A stretch of DNA of 21,679 nucleotides, from contig CAYGIQ010000031.1 of the NCBI GenBank assembly GCA_964349885.1, positions 1-21,679 on the forward strand. Reading direction: 5' to 3'. This DNA is from UBA1413 sp964349885 (GTDB lineage: Bacteria; Bacteroidota; Bacteroidia; Bacteroidales; Prolixibacteraceae). Every line of letters begins with the position of its first letter. Positions within the stretch are counted from its first letter, which is position 1. The notes beneath the pieces were generated by a model. That model ran no database searches and was not told the origin of the DNA. It saw only the letters and a program-made list of their open reading frames with translations. Made by a program: the position numbers and the translations under genes. This document shows positions 1 through 7,969 of the stretch, one piece after another.

Positions 1-464
1 TGGCAGAGCAGAGCGAACACCCCGCCGAAAAGGCCCGGGCGTTGCACAACATGGGCAACAGTCTGCTGTTTCAGCAAAAAATCGACGAAAGCATTGAGGC
101 CTATAAGGAGGCGCTCCGAAACAATCCTTCCGATCTCGACACCAAATACAACCTGGCGTATGCACAATGGTTGAAAAATCAACCACTGGAGCAGCAGGAT
201 CAGAATCAGGATCAACAGAATCAAGACCAAAATCAGGATCAGAATCAGGATCAGAATCAGGATCAACAAAACCAAGATCAGAATCAGGACCAACAAAATC
301 AGGATCCAAACCAGCAGCAGCAGCAGCCACCGCCAACCATTTCGCAACAGAATGCAGAACAGTTGCTACAGGCCCTCGAGAATGCCGAACGGGAGATTCA
401 GGAGCGGGTAAAAAAAGAACAGGCACAGCAAGCGAGGCCTATAAGGGTTGAAAAAGAATGGTAG
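1..464 (+). CDS. batC: BatC-like TPR protein, 3' part only
   Basis: This is the C-terminal part of a TPR protein; the frame is open to the left edge, so the true start lies outside the window. The visible part has one clear TPR unit (ALHNMGNSLLFQQ, then SIEAYKEALRNNPSDLDTKYNLAYA), a long Gln/Asn/Asp-rich linker, and a basic, amphipathic C-terminus that ends RPIRVEKEW. That ending, and the position directly before batD and batE, match BatC of the Bacteroidota bat (Bacteroides aerotolerance) operon. BatC is thought to act in the periplasm together with BatB and BatE; its molecular role is not settled. Only 28 bases separate its stop codon from batD, which suggests co-transcription. Identity rests mainly on gene order plus the TPR and tail; the upstream batA and batB genes are not visible. 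Confidence 0.85.
   Translation, partial: AEQSEHPAEKARALHNMGNSLLFQQKIDESIEAYKEALRNNPSDLDTKYNLAYAQWLKNQPLEQQDQNQDQQNQDQNQDQNQDQNQDQQNQDQNQDQQNQDPNQQQQQPPPTISQQNAEQLLQALENAEREIQERVKKEQAQQARPIRVEKEW
192..326 (+). repeat. Gln/Asn/Asp-rich low-complexity linker repeat in batC
   Basis: The DNA is a degenerate tandem array of short units such as caggatcagaat, coding for alternating DQNQ and DQQNQ blocks and ending in a run of five CAG codons (312-326). It links the TPR part to the C-terminal helix. Such linkers are common in BatC homologs and vary in length by slippage. Confidence 0.85.
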
Positions 465-492
465 TTTTACACTGAAATTATAGACTGAAGCA

Positions 493-2319
493 ATGCGAAC
501 CTTTTTTCTGACGATACTTTTGGGGCTATTTTCGGCCATTATGGTAGCCGGAGAAGAACCTCGTCTTGAGATGTCGGCGCCCAATGCTGTTTCGGTTGGC
601 GATCAGTTTAGGCTTACCTTCAGCTTGAACGCACGAGGAGAAAACCTTCGCCTCCCCGATCTCACAGACTTTGATATTTTAATGGGGCCCAGCACCAGCC
701 AGTCGACCAGTATTCAGATTATCAACGGTCGGTCCACGCAGAGTGTCGCATTCTCCTACACCTATATATTGAGGGCAAAGGAACAAGGAACCTTCACCAT
801 TAGGCCGGGTTCGGTAGAAGTTGATGGCAGGGTTATCCAATCCAATTCGATTACGGTGCAGGTGGTTCCTGCAGGAACCGCGCAACAAGGATCTCCTGCT
901 CCACAAGATGAAGGCACCAACGAAGGTAGTGCAGCGCCTGCCAACATTTCGAGCGATGAGTTGTTCGTTCGCCTGGAGCTGAGCAATCGCAATGTCTTTA
1001 AGAACGAACAGATCATTGCTACGGTAAAGCTCTATGCCAGTCCTAATTTGCCCCTAACCGGATTCGAAGAGGTTAACCTTCCTACCTACGAGGGCTTTTA
1101 CACGCAGGAGATTGACATTCCGCAACAAGTGAATTTTACCCGCGAAGTTTACAACGAGAAGATTTATCAGGTTGGCGTACTAAAAAAGACGGTTCTCTTT
1201 CCCCAACAATCCGGAAACATTACGGTGCAGCCATTCAGCATGACAACGTTGGTGCAGCAAAGGGTAAGGCAACGCAATTTTTTCGACGATTTTTTCAGCG
1301 GAATTCAAAACAGTCGGGTAAGGTTAACCTCCGAGCCGGTAACCATCAATGTGCGTGAATTACCGCCAGCACCGGCAAGTTTTTATGGAGGAGTAGGAAA
1401 CTTTGCCATTGGTGCCGAAATAAGCAACGAAAGAGTTACCACCAACGATGCGGTTACCCTTAAATTTCAGATCAGCGGATCGGGTAATTTACGTTTGATT
1501 CAATCCCCAAAACTGGAGCTTTCGTCCGACTTCGAACTATACGACCCAAGAAGTGTCGACAACATCAGGGTAACCGACTCGGGCATGAATGGTAGCCGAA
1601 CCGTTGAATACCTCTTTCAGCCGAGGTTGGCAGGCAACTACACCATTCCTGGGATCACCTTTACCTTCTTTAATCCGGCTTCGGGAATGTATGAAACCCC
1701 AACCAGTCGCGAATTTTCGATAGAGGTAACACAGGGCAGCGACGATCGGATAGCCGGATCAGCGGTGCGCACCATTCGCCGGCAGGACGTTCAGCTGATT
1801 GGGCAAGACATTCGCCATATTTGGTTAAAGCCGCAAAAACTCTATCTGGCAGCAGCCCCATTGTTTGGCAGTACACGCTTCTATCTGGTGTATGCTTTGT
1901 CGACCCTATTGTTGCTGGTAGTGGTAGCCGTATACCGTAAAAGATTAAAAGAGAGTGCCAACCTGGCGTTAATGCGCAATAAAAAAGCCAGCAGTGCTGC
2001 CCGAAAACATTTAAAGCTGGCAGCCCGCCATTTAAAGGCGAACAAGGAGGCCCTTTTTTACGAATCGGTGTTAAAGGCGTTCTGGGGGTATTTAAGCGAC
2101 AAGCTGACCATTCCGCTGGCAACCCTTAAAAGAGAGACAGCCGTTGAAGCACTTCAGCAGCGAATGGTGGAAGCTACCCTCATCGACGACTTTCTGAAGA
2201 TAGTCGATCAGTGTGAATATGCACGCTACGCGCCGGCGGGTAACAATCAAGCGATGCACGAAGTATTCAGCGCAGCTGAGAAAGTCATTGATCTGATGGA
2301 GCGTAAGATTCGCAAATAG
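493..2319 (+). CDS. batD: BatD-family membrane-anchored protein
   Basis: The product has 608 residues. A signal peptide covers about residues 1-20 (hydrophobic core FLTILLGLFSAIMVAG). A long beta-rich periplasmic region follows, starting with RLEMSAPNAVSVGDQFRLTF, the typical opening of the BatD 'oxygen tolerance' family. One membrane segment lies near residues 462-482 (STLLLLVVVAVY), and a cytoplasmic tail contains a helical stretch including FYESVLKAFWGYLSDKL. This order (signal, beta domains, one TM, helical tail) and the length are normal for Bacteroidota BatD. It lies between batC and batE, with gaps of 28 and 39 bases. The family is linked to aerotolerance and envelope stress; a precise biochemical role is not known. 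The ATG at 493 is chosen because the signal peptide starts there. Confidence 0.93.
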   Translation: MRTFFLTILLGLFSAIMVAGEEPRLEMSAPNAVSVGDQFRLTFSLNARGENLRLPDLTDFDILMGPSTSQSTSIQIINGRSTQSVAFSYTYILRAKEQGTFTIRPGSVEVDGRVIQSNSITVQVVPAGTAQQGSPAPQDEGTNEGSAAPANISSDELFVRLELSNRNVFKNEQIIATVKLYASPNLPLTGFEEVNLPTYEGFYTQEIDIPQQVNFTREVYNEKIYQVGVLKKTVLFPQQSGNITVQPFSMTTLVQQRVRQRNFFDDFFSGIQNSRVRLTSEPVTINVRELPPAPASFYGGVGNFAIGAEISNERVTTNDAVTLKFQISGSGNLRLIQSPKLELSSDFELYDPRSVDNIRVTDSGMNGSRTVEYLFQPRLAGNYTIPGITFTFFNPASGMYETPTSREFSIEVTQGSDDRIAGSAVRTIRRQDVQLIGQDIRHIWLKPQKLYLAAAPLFGSTRFYLVYALSTLLLLVVVAVYRKRLKESANLALMRNKKASSAARKHLKLAARHLKANKEALFYESVLKAFWGYLSDKLTIPLATLKRETAVEALQQRMVEATLIDDFLKIVDQCEYARYAPAGNNQAMHEVFSAAEKVIDLMERKIRK

Positions 2320-2358
2320 TTGGCAGCCCTGTTGTTTAACAATACAAACTTAACCAAA

Positions 2359-3171
2359 ATGAGATATTGGATTCTGATTACTACACTACTCCTTCTCAAT
2401 GGGTCAATTCTGGCACAAGAATCGACGGTTGAGTCATTTGCTGTGCTGTCTGACCAACCGGAGGTTTTCACGGGAGCGCCGGCCGACTTGTTGGAGTTTG
2501 CCAATCAGATGTATGTGCAGCAAGAATACGAGCGTGCGGTTATGGTATATGAACAGTTGCTTGCAGAGGGATGGATTTCGGCACAACTCTATTTCAATTT
2601 GGGCAATGCCTATTTTAAGCGCGACCTGTTCGCAAATGCACTGCTGAACTATGAGCGGGCACTGCAGCTGGCCCCTGGCAGCGAGGACATAGATTTTAAC
2701 ATCCGCATGGCGCAACAATATACCGTCGATACCATGGAATCCGTTCCACAGCCATTCTTTCTTCGCTGGAGGATGCATGTCATACAAAAAGCCCCTTCCA
2801 ATATTTGGGCTGCTATCAGCCTTTCGGCTTTTCTCGGTTTCTTATCGATGCTGGGAACATTTCTACTTTCGCGCAGGCCGTTGATAAAGCGGATCGGTTT
2901 CTGGAGTGCGCTGCTTGCGTTTGGTTTCTCGGCGTTCACTTTTTCGTTTGCCAACCGTCAGCATACCGAACAGCAGCAGCGGAGCCATGCCATTGTATTT
3001 TGTCAGCGTGTAGCCGTTAAAAGTGCACCTGGAGCAACGGGAACCGACCTTTTTCTGATCCATGAGGGTCTGAAGGTCGAAATTACCGATAGTCTTCAAA
3101 ATTGGAAGGAGATTCGGTTGCCCAATGGCAATAAAGGATGGATGCCCGACTCCTGTGCGGTTAGAATCTGA
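2359..3171 (+). CDS. batE: BatE-like TPR and SH3 protein
   Basis: The product has 270 residues. An in-frame TTG at 2320 would add 13 residues, but the ATG at 2359 begins a proper signal peptide (MRYWILITTLLLLNGSILAQ), so I prefer it. Domains in order: signal peptide 1-20; two TPR units at about 47-121 (FANQMYVQQEYERAVMVYEQ and AQLYFNLGNAYFKRDLF); two membrane segments near 149-172 and 179-199; and a C-terminal bacterial SH3-like domain at about 214-270 with the motifs VAVKSAPG and GNKGWMPDSCAVRI. This arrangement is typical of BatE, the last gene of the Bacteroidota bat operon. Its TPRs are expected to face the periplasm and work with BatB, BatC and BatD. No strong terminator is visible directly after it. 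Confidence 0.9.
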   Translation: MRYWILITTLLLLNGSILAQESTVESFAVLSDQPEVFTGAPADLLEFANQMYVQQEYERAVMVYEQLLAEGWISAQLYFNLGNAYFKRDLFANALLNYERALQLAPGSEDIDFNIRMAQQYTVDTMESVPQPFFLRWRMHVIQKAPSNIWAAISLSAFLGFLSMLGTFLLSRRPLIKRIGFWSALLAFGFSAFTFSFANRQHTEQQQRSHAIVFCQRVAVKSAPGATGTDLFLIHEGLKVEITDSLQNWKEIRLPNGNKGWMPDSCAVRI

Positions 3172-3720
3172 CCCCACCTCCATTCGTTGTAGTAAGAGGA
3201 ATTCCGTTTTGTACGTCGATGGTTTAAAGAGCCACAACCTCACACCCCCCGAACCTTCCACCGATAGGTAAATTTTGTTCCAACCACCCTAAGCCAATCG
3301 CAATGAAGCCAGGTAATAGCTGATAAAAACCTGCCATTAATATTGAGTGAGAAAAAAATTTGCGAAATGCGGTTGTATTAGCGTCCATGTTTTCCAAAAC
3401 CAACAACCCATCGAAATTTCATCTAAAAACATCGGGCTTTATAGATTTTACTGATAAGCACATAGATTTTTAAGATCGCCAGAGCCTTGGAACCATAATT
3501 TTTTTATATTTGTAGATATCGTTATCGTACACGGAACTTTTTTAAGGATGTAATCTCAATTCTAATGGTCCCGGTTGCGTTTTCGTTGCACCACCTTAAG
3601 TTTCGGCGCATCATTATATCTACGTCAAAATTTTTGGATCGGCGTCCGAATTACATCTCAACCATTTACCAGCCAAAAGAAGTATGAAAAGACACCATTC
3701 TAAACCATAAAAAAATAGCT
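3172..3720. other. Non-coding gap between batE and the DUF1080 gene
   Basis: About 550 bases without a convincing gene. The right half is AT-rich and carries a candidate -7 box (3505-3512). The left half has a 60-codon minus-strand frame (3406-3224) that contains a hydrophobic stretch (LLPGFIAIGLGWLEQ) but no recognisable domain, so I treat it as chance or a decayed fragment. No hairpin terminator was found. Confidence 0.6.
3505..3512 (+). promoter_or_regulatory. Candidate Bacteroidota -7 box (TATATTTG)
   Basis: The octamer fits the TAnnTTTG consensus read by the Bacteroidota primary sigma factor. A TTG lies at 3487-3489, but the 15-base spacer is shorter than the usual 19-21, so the -33 element is doubtful. 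If used, transcription would start near 3519 and give a leader of about 200 bases before the DUF1080 gene. Confidence 0.4.
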
Positions 3721-5064
3721 ATGAAACGAATTTTATTACTTCCCATTGGCCTGCTGCTCGTTTTGTTGAGTTCGGCCCAGGGAAACCAGGGGTGGGTTGA
3801 CCTATTCAACGGAAAAGACCTGACCGGCTGGAAACAACTCAACGGGAATGCACGATACGAAGCAATCAACGGAGAGATTGTGGGTACGTCGGTTCTCAAC
3901 ACCCCCAACTCTTTTCTGGCTACCGAACGCGACTATTCCGATTTTGTGCTTGAGCTTGAAATGTTCGTAGAATCGACCGTAAACTCAGGCATACAGTTTA
4001 GGAGTCAAAGCCTGCCTGAATACAACAACGGCCGCGTACACGGTTATCAGTGTGAGGTTGATCCCTCTCCCCGAGCATGGTCGGGTGGCATATATGACGA
4101 AGCGCGCAGAGGATGGCTCTACCCGCTCGACATCAATCCGGCAGGCAAACCAGCCTTTAAAACCGGCGAGTGGAACCATTACCGGATAGAGTGCATCGGA
4201 CCATCGATTCGCATTTGGCTGAATGGTATCCCCACTGCGTGGTTGTACGACGATATGACCCCCTCTGGATTTATTGCCCTGCAAGTACATTCCATCAACC
4301 GTGCCGAGTTGGAAGGACTGAAAATTAAATGGAAAAACATACGCATCAAAACAGAGCAGTTAACACCTGCACCCTTTGAGGATATTTATGTAGTAAACCT
4401 GCTCGACAATTCCCTGAGTGCTCCTGAGCAACAGCAGGGATTCAAATTGCTGTACGATGGAAAAACATCAAACGGATGGAGAAGTGCACGGGGCGACAGC
4501 TTTCCCAATCATGGATGGGAATTCCAAAATGGTGCATTAACTGTGCTGGCTTCGGGAGGCGACAATAGCCAAAGAGGAGGCGACATTGTAACCACCGAAA
4601 CCTTCAAAGCCTTTGAACTCCGCTTCGATTTTAAAATGACAGCAGGTGCCAACAGTGGCGTGAAATATGGATTGGGCAACAATGGTCCATCGATTGGTCT
4701 GGAGTATCAGGTCCTCGATGATGCAAACCATCCCGATGCCGAGCAGGGAGCAGCAGGCAACCGCAAACTTGGCTCTCTGTACGACCTGATACCTGCCGAT
4801 AAAGAACCAAGGTTTGTTAACGGACAGGGCGAATGGAACCGCGGAGCCATTGTGGTGCATCCCGACAACCGCGTGGAGCATTGGCTGAATGGTCGTAAGG
4901 TGTTGGAATACACCCGTGGCAACAATATTTACAGAGCATTGGTTGCCAGAAGCAAATTTGCCGAAAATGAAGGCTTTGGCATGGCAGCCGAAACGCCTAT
5001 TCTGCTTCAGGAACACAGCGATTTGGTTTATTATAAGAACATTAAAATTAAAAGCTTACCATAA
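3721..5064 (+). CDS. Secreted tandem DUF1080 (3-keto-disaccharide hydrolase-type) protein
   Basis: The product has 447 residues with a signal peptide of about 20 (MKRILLLPIGLLLVLLSSAQ). Two copies of the DUF1080/'3-keto-disaccharide hydrolase' concanavalin-like fold follow: residues about 24-211 (opens GWVDLFNGKDLTGW, closes IKWKNIRIK) and about 240-447 (opens GFKLLYDGKTSNGW, closes YYKNIKIKSLP). Each has the internal NSG(I/V) motif (NSGIQFRSQ; NSGVKYGLG), an E-Y/H-Q-x-(E/L) strand, and W-N-x-(Y/G) near W-L-N-G. Family members cleave 3-keto-glycosides, apparently by elimination or hydrolysis at C1. Most family members have one copy; two-copy forms exist in Bacteroidota. A 35-base gap to the next oxidoreductase gene implies one transcript. 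Export places it in the periplasm or at the surface. Substrate cannot be told from the sequence. Confidence 0.9.
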   Translation: MKRILLLPIGLLLVLLSSAQGNQGWVDLFNGKDLTGWKQLNGNARYEAINGEIVGTSVLNTPNSFLATERDYSDFVLELEMFVESTVNSGIQFRSQSLPEYNNGRVHGYQCEVDPSPRAWSGGIYDEARRGWLYPLDINPAGKPAFKTGEWNHYRIECIGPSIRIWLNGIPTAWLYDDMTPSGFIALQVHSINRAELEGLKIKWKNIRIKTEQLTPAPFEDIYVVNLLDNSLSAPEQQQGFKLLYDGKTSNGWRSARGDSFPNHGWEFQNGALTVLASGGDNSQRGGDIVTTETFKAFELRFDFKMTAGANSGVKYGLGNNGPSIGLEYQVLDDANHPDAEQGAAGNRKLGSLYDLIPADKEPRFVNGQGEWNRGAIVVHPDNRVEHWLNGRKVLEYTRGNNIYRALVARSKFAENEGFGMAAETPILLQEHSDLVYYKNIKIKSLP

Positions 5065-5099
5065 AACCTTACCATCGTAATTACCTAAGAATAGCCATC

Positions 5100-6458
5100 A
5101 TGGAAAATTCAAGACGCAGTTTTATTAAAACCGCCGCACTCGGTTCGGCCGGGGTGGCCATAGGGGGTTCGGCCTATGGTTTTAGTGCCAAAAGTTATGC
5201 GAAAATTTTGGGTGCCAACGACCGCGTGCGGGTTGGTGTGGTCGGATACTCCGATCGTTTCCGCAGTTCGCTCCTACCCTGCTTTCTGGACCACTCAAAA
5301 GCCAAAAACTTTGAGATGACCGCACTTTCTGATCTTTGGAGCGTAAGACGCGATGAAGGAAAAGCCGAAATCAAAGCCAAATCCGGATGGGACGTTAACC
5401 TCTGCCGCAACAACGAAGAGTTGTACGAGCGCAACGATATAGATGCAGTCATTATCAGTACTGCCGACTTCCAGCATGCGCTGCATTTGGCCGAAGCAGC
5501 CCGGGCAGGCAAAGATGCCTTTTGCGAAAAGCCTTTTGCCGAAACAATGGACGATGCCAACTTCGCACTAGAGGCTGTAAAAAGTTCCAAAATTGTTGTT
5601 CAGATAGGCTCTCAACGCCGCAGTGCTCCCAACTATCATGCTGCCAACGACTACATCAAATCGGGCAAGTTTGGTGACATTGTAATGGTGGAGATGACAT
5701 GGAATGTTAACCAGCCCGGTCGCTGGCGCCGTCCGGCACTCACCTCTACCATTCGCGAGAGCGATACCGACTGGCGTAGATATCTGATGAATCGCCCCTA
5801 CGAACCATGGGATCCCCGGAAGTACCTCGAGTACCGCCTATTCTGGCCCTATAGCTCAGGAATACCCGGTCAGTGGATGTGCCATCAGATCGATACCGTG
5901 CACTGGTTTACCGATCTCCCCTACCCGCGCAGCGTAGTGGCCAACGGCGGAATTTATCAGTGGCCCGATGGCCGTACCAATGCTGATACCTTAACGGCAG
6001 TATTCGACTATGGCCCGCTTAACAACAAGGCCAAAGGCTTCCAGGTAGTATATTCTTCGCGCTTCTCCAATTCAGCCGGTGGAGTTAAGGAACTCTATTA
6101 CTCCAATGGCGGTATGCTCAACCTCGACACCAACATGGTAACACCCGAGGGAGGCCTCGAAGGACGGGCAGCCAGTGCAATGAACTTACCTGCGAATCAG
6201 CTTCAAACATACGAACTACCTCAGGTTGAAATGGTTACTTCTGCCGATACCAGCGGAGATCCACAAACCTCGGTGCACATGCTCAATTGGATGGAGTGCG
6301 TAAGATCGCGTAAAGAGACCAATGCCCCAGTAGAGGCTGGATACAACCATACAGTGGCTTGCTCTATGGCCAACGCGGCATTCAGAACCGGACTGCCCGT
6401 GCATTTCGATCCTGTACAAAAACAGATCATTGCCGGCGACAAAGTATTCAAATATTGA
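5100..6458 (+). CDS. Tat-exported Gfo/Idh/MocA family oxidoreductase
   Basis: The product has 452 residues. The N-terminus SRRSFIKTAALGSAG is a twin-arginine signal, so it is exported folded with its cofactor. The Rossmann domain starts near residue 42 (RVRVGVVGYSDR) and includes the family motif CEKPFAE (about residue 141), followed by QIGSQRRSAPNYHAA. The C-terminal alpha/beta domain contains CHQIDTVHWFTDLPYP, which includes the conserved D-x-x-H region, and TNADTLTAVFDYG. Such enzymes use NAD(P) to oxidise or reduce sugar hydroxyls; exported forms in Bacteroidota are found next to DUF1080 proteins, where they can make 3-keto sugars. The nucleotide loop is GVVGYSDR rather than a textbook GxGxxG, which is common in this subgroup. 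It is the last gene of the plus-strand unit and is followed by a hairpin terminator. Confidence 0.9.
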   Translation: MENSRRSFIKTAALGSAGVAIGGSAYGFSAKSYAKILGANDRVRVGVVGYSDRFRSSLLPCFLDHSKAKNFEMTALSDLWSVRRDEGKAEIKAKSGWDVNLCRNNEELYERNDIDAVIISTADFQHALHLAEAARAGKDAFCEKPFAETMDDANFALEAVKSSKIVVQIGSQRRSAPNYHAANDYIKSGKFGDIVMVEMTWNVNQPGRWRRPALTSTIRESDTDWRRYLMNRPYEPWDPRKYLEYRLFWPYSSGIPGQWMCHQIDTVHWFTDLPYPRSVVANGGIYQWPDGRTNADTLTAVFDYGPLNNKAKGFQVVYSSRFSNSAGGVKELYYSNGGMLNLDTNMVTPEGGLEGRAASAMNLPANQLQTYELPQVEMVTSADTSGDPQTSVHMLNWMECVRSRKETNAPVEAGYNHTVACSMANAAFRTGLPVHFDPVQKQIIAGDKVFKY

Positions 6459-6476
6459 AGTTACAACGGATACTAC

Positions 6477-6509
6477 AAAAAATCCCCGACCAATGGCCGG
6501 GGATTTTTT
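6477..6509. terminator. Bidirectional hairpin terminator
   Basis: A 12-base-pair stem, AAAAAATCCCCG (6477-6488) with CGGGGATTTTTT (6498-6509), encloses a 9-base loop. The GC core has an A-run on one side and a T-run on the other, so it can end transcription from both the oxidoreductase gene (stop at 6458) and the convergent fabI (stop at 6550). Confidence 0.92.
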
Positions 6510-6549
6510 TATAGTATCTTCTTGTAAGAAGCTATCATTTGCTTGATCA

Positions 6550-7422
6550 TCAATCGTACAAGTGTTCATCGGGCTCATGGGAATTTCCGCAATCGCAGTC
6601 ACAACCCAACCCCTTTTCATACTGCACCAAAGCACTCACGCTCATTCCCATACTGCTGAATCCTCCATCGTGGAAAAGGTTCTGCATGGTTACCTTTCTG
6701 GTGAAGTCGGAGAACAGGGTGATACAGTAATCGGCACACTCTTCGGCAGAGGCGTTGCCAAGAGGCGACATCCTTTCACCAAAATCGAGCAGACGATCGA
6801 AGCCCTTGATTCCATTTCCAGCCGTGGTTACGGTAGGCGACTGCGAAACAGTGTTGATGCGCACCCGGCGTTCCATACCGTAGATGTAGCCAAAACTACG
6901 GGCAATAGACTCCAGTAGCGCTTTGGCATCGGCCATATCGTTGTAACCGGCAAAAGTACGCTGGGCAGCCACATAGCTAAGGGCTACCACCGATCCCCAC
7001 TCATTGATGGCATCGAGTTTGCGTGCCACCTGAAGCACTTTATGGAACGAGACCGCAGAAATATCCAACGTTTTGTTAAGCAGATGATAATCAAGGTCGC
7101 TGTAATGTCTTCCTTTGCGCACATTGGGCGACATTCCAATCGAATGAAGTACAAAGTCGATTTTACCCCCCAGATGCTCCATCGACTTCAGAAAGAGCTG
7201 TTCGAGCTCTTCTACATTGGTAGCATCGGCCCCAATGGCGATGGTATTGTATTTTTCGGCAAGTTTCATGGTATCACCCATCCGCAGGGCCACGGCGGTA
7301 TTGGTAAGGGTAAAGGTAGCACCTTCTTCTTGAGCCTTTTCGGCAATTTTCCAGGCAATTGAGTCCTCGTTCAGGGCACCGAAGATAATTCCTCTTTTCC
7401 CTTTCAATAAGTTGTGTGACAT
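6550..7422 (-). CDS. fabI: Enoyl-[acyl-carrier-protein] reductase (NADH)
   Basis: The product has 290 residues. It catalyses the last step of each fatty-acid elongation cycle, reducing trans-2-enoyl-ACP in the cytoplasm. Visible family marks: the nucleotide loop GALNEDSIAW (residues 15-24), the stretch VLHSIGMSPN (91-100), the catalytic Y150 and Y160-x6-K167 (YNDMADAK), and INTVSQSP (190-197). Close agreement with remembered Bacteroidota FabI runs through FHDGGFSSMGMS near residue 260. The ending differs: residues 271-290 form a tail with four Cys/Asp alternations (CDCDC) plus two His and several acidic residues, which I do not recall in close relatives. The gene stands alone, converges on the exported oxidoreductase gene, and has a -7 box just upstream. 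Confidence 0.96.
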   Translation of the reverse strand: MSHNLLKGKRGIIFGALNEDSIAWKIAEKAQEEGATFTLTNTAVALRMGDTMKLAEKYNTIAIGADATNVEELEQLFLKSMEHLGGKIDFVLHSIGMSPNVRKGRHYSDLDYHLLNKTLDISAVSFHKVLQVARKLDAINEWGSVVALSYVAAQRTFAGYNDMADAKALLESIARSFGYIYGMERRVRINTVSQSPTVTTAGNGIKGFDRLLDFGERMSPLGNASAEECADYCITLFSDFTRKVTMQNLFHDGGFSSMGMSVSALVQYEKGLGCDCDCGNSHEPDEHLYD

Positions 7423-7449
7423 AGTTTAACGTAATTTTGTTATAGCCCA

Positions 7450-7457
7450 CAAATGTA
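7450..7457 (-). promoter_or_regulatory. Candidate -7 box for fabI (TACATTTG)
   Basis: Read on the minus strand, the octamer matches TAnnTTTG and lies 28-35 bases before the fabI start codon. Transcription would begin roughly 20 bases before the ATG, a normal short leader. A clear TTTG -33 element at the expected spacing is not visible. Confidence 0.5.
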
Positions 7458-7709
7458 TACCATGTTTTAAGAAAATGGACCGATCGTTGGTTAAAAATGA
7501 TTTATTCGCCCATTTTCGTTTCCCATAGCTTGAAACAATACCATCTATTGTTCGAAAGTTGGAAGAGGAGACGGAGGAGTTGTTATCGGTTAAAGTGTTG
7601 TCTGTTGTACCTTTGGCGGAGACGGATCGGGATCGGGATGTCATGGTATAGGTCAATAATGTTATTTCCTCCTTCGGGGCGGGATTCGGAAGAGGCATGG
7701 CAACTCTCA

Positions 7710-7729
7710 AGACGCATGGCAATGCGTCT
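7710..7729. repeat. REP-like palindrome (AGACGCAT loop ATGCGTCT)
   Basis: An 8-base-pair perfect stem, 7710-7717 with 7722-7729, encloses the loop ggca. The sequence resembles short GACGCAT/ATGCGTC palindromes that I recall as dispersed in Bacteroidota intergenic regions, probably linked to REP-type elements; that link is from memory. Confidence 0.65.
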
Positions 7730-7760
7730 CTACGGCGATACGATAGGGTGAGATGCAGGA

Positions 7761-7786
7761 TTATTATTCAATCCCGTCGGGGTTGT
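7761..7786. repeat. Palindromic repeat unit, copy 1
   Basis: The 26-base unit is ttattatt followed by the hairpin CAATCCC-gtc-GGGGTTG (7769-7775 with 7779-7785; one T-G pair). It matches the unit at 7832-7857 at 21 of 26 positions by my count. Confidence 0.65.
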
Positions 7787-7809
7787 GGTGGAAATGGGTG
7801 TTCTCCTAA

Positions 7810-7828
7810 CCCCGGGTTCCACCCGGGG
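7810..7828. repeat. Perfect hairpin CCCCGGGT-tcc-ACCCGGGG
   Basis: The stem has 8 GC-rich base pairs (7810-7817 with 7821-7828) around a 3-base loop. There is no T-run after it on either strand, so it is more likely a dispersed palindrome than a terminator. Confidence 0.65.
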
Positions 7829-7831
7829 CTA

Positions 7832-7857
7832 TTATTATTGAACCCCTTCGGGGTTTA
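7832..7857. repeat. Palindromic repeat unit, copy 2
   Basis: This is ttattatt followed by the hairpin AACCCC-ttc-GGGGTT (7841-7846 with 7850-7855). Sequence changes relative to copy 1 largely keep the stem paired, which suggests the folded form matters. Confidence 0.65.
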
Positions 7858-7969
7858 ACTATTTGGCATATAATCAATACGAAACCGATTACAGATCACC
7901 ATTTATCCTTTTTCCTTCTTCCTTTTAACTTGCAACTTTTCCCGGGGTTCTTGCTACCGGCGGAGAATA

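Larger units (their letters stand above)
7423..7969. other. Non-coding region with REP-like palindromes
   Basis: No convincing gene lies between fabI and the TIM-barrel gene. The 7710-7857 part is a cluster of short perfect hairpins, and the G-rich stretch at 7609-7640 contains a repeated cgggat motif. The frames open here have no recognisable domain. Confidence 0.65.

Noticed and set aside
192..326. Regular short repeats as a CRISPR array
   Set aside because: Units are only 6-15 bases, have no unique spacers, and are translated in frame as a Q/N/D linker.
167..451. Second plus frame of 94 codons inside batC
   Set aside because: A Ser/Gly/Lys-rich product from reading the low-complexity repeat in another frame.
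2320..2358. TTG start at 2320 for batE
   Set aside because: The ATG at 2359 gives a standard signal peptide, while the extension adds only 13 residues ahead of it.
7810..7857. Rho-independent terminator of the TIM-barrel gene
   Set aside because: The hairpins lack a T-run on the minus strand and fit dispersed palindromes better.
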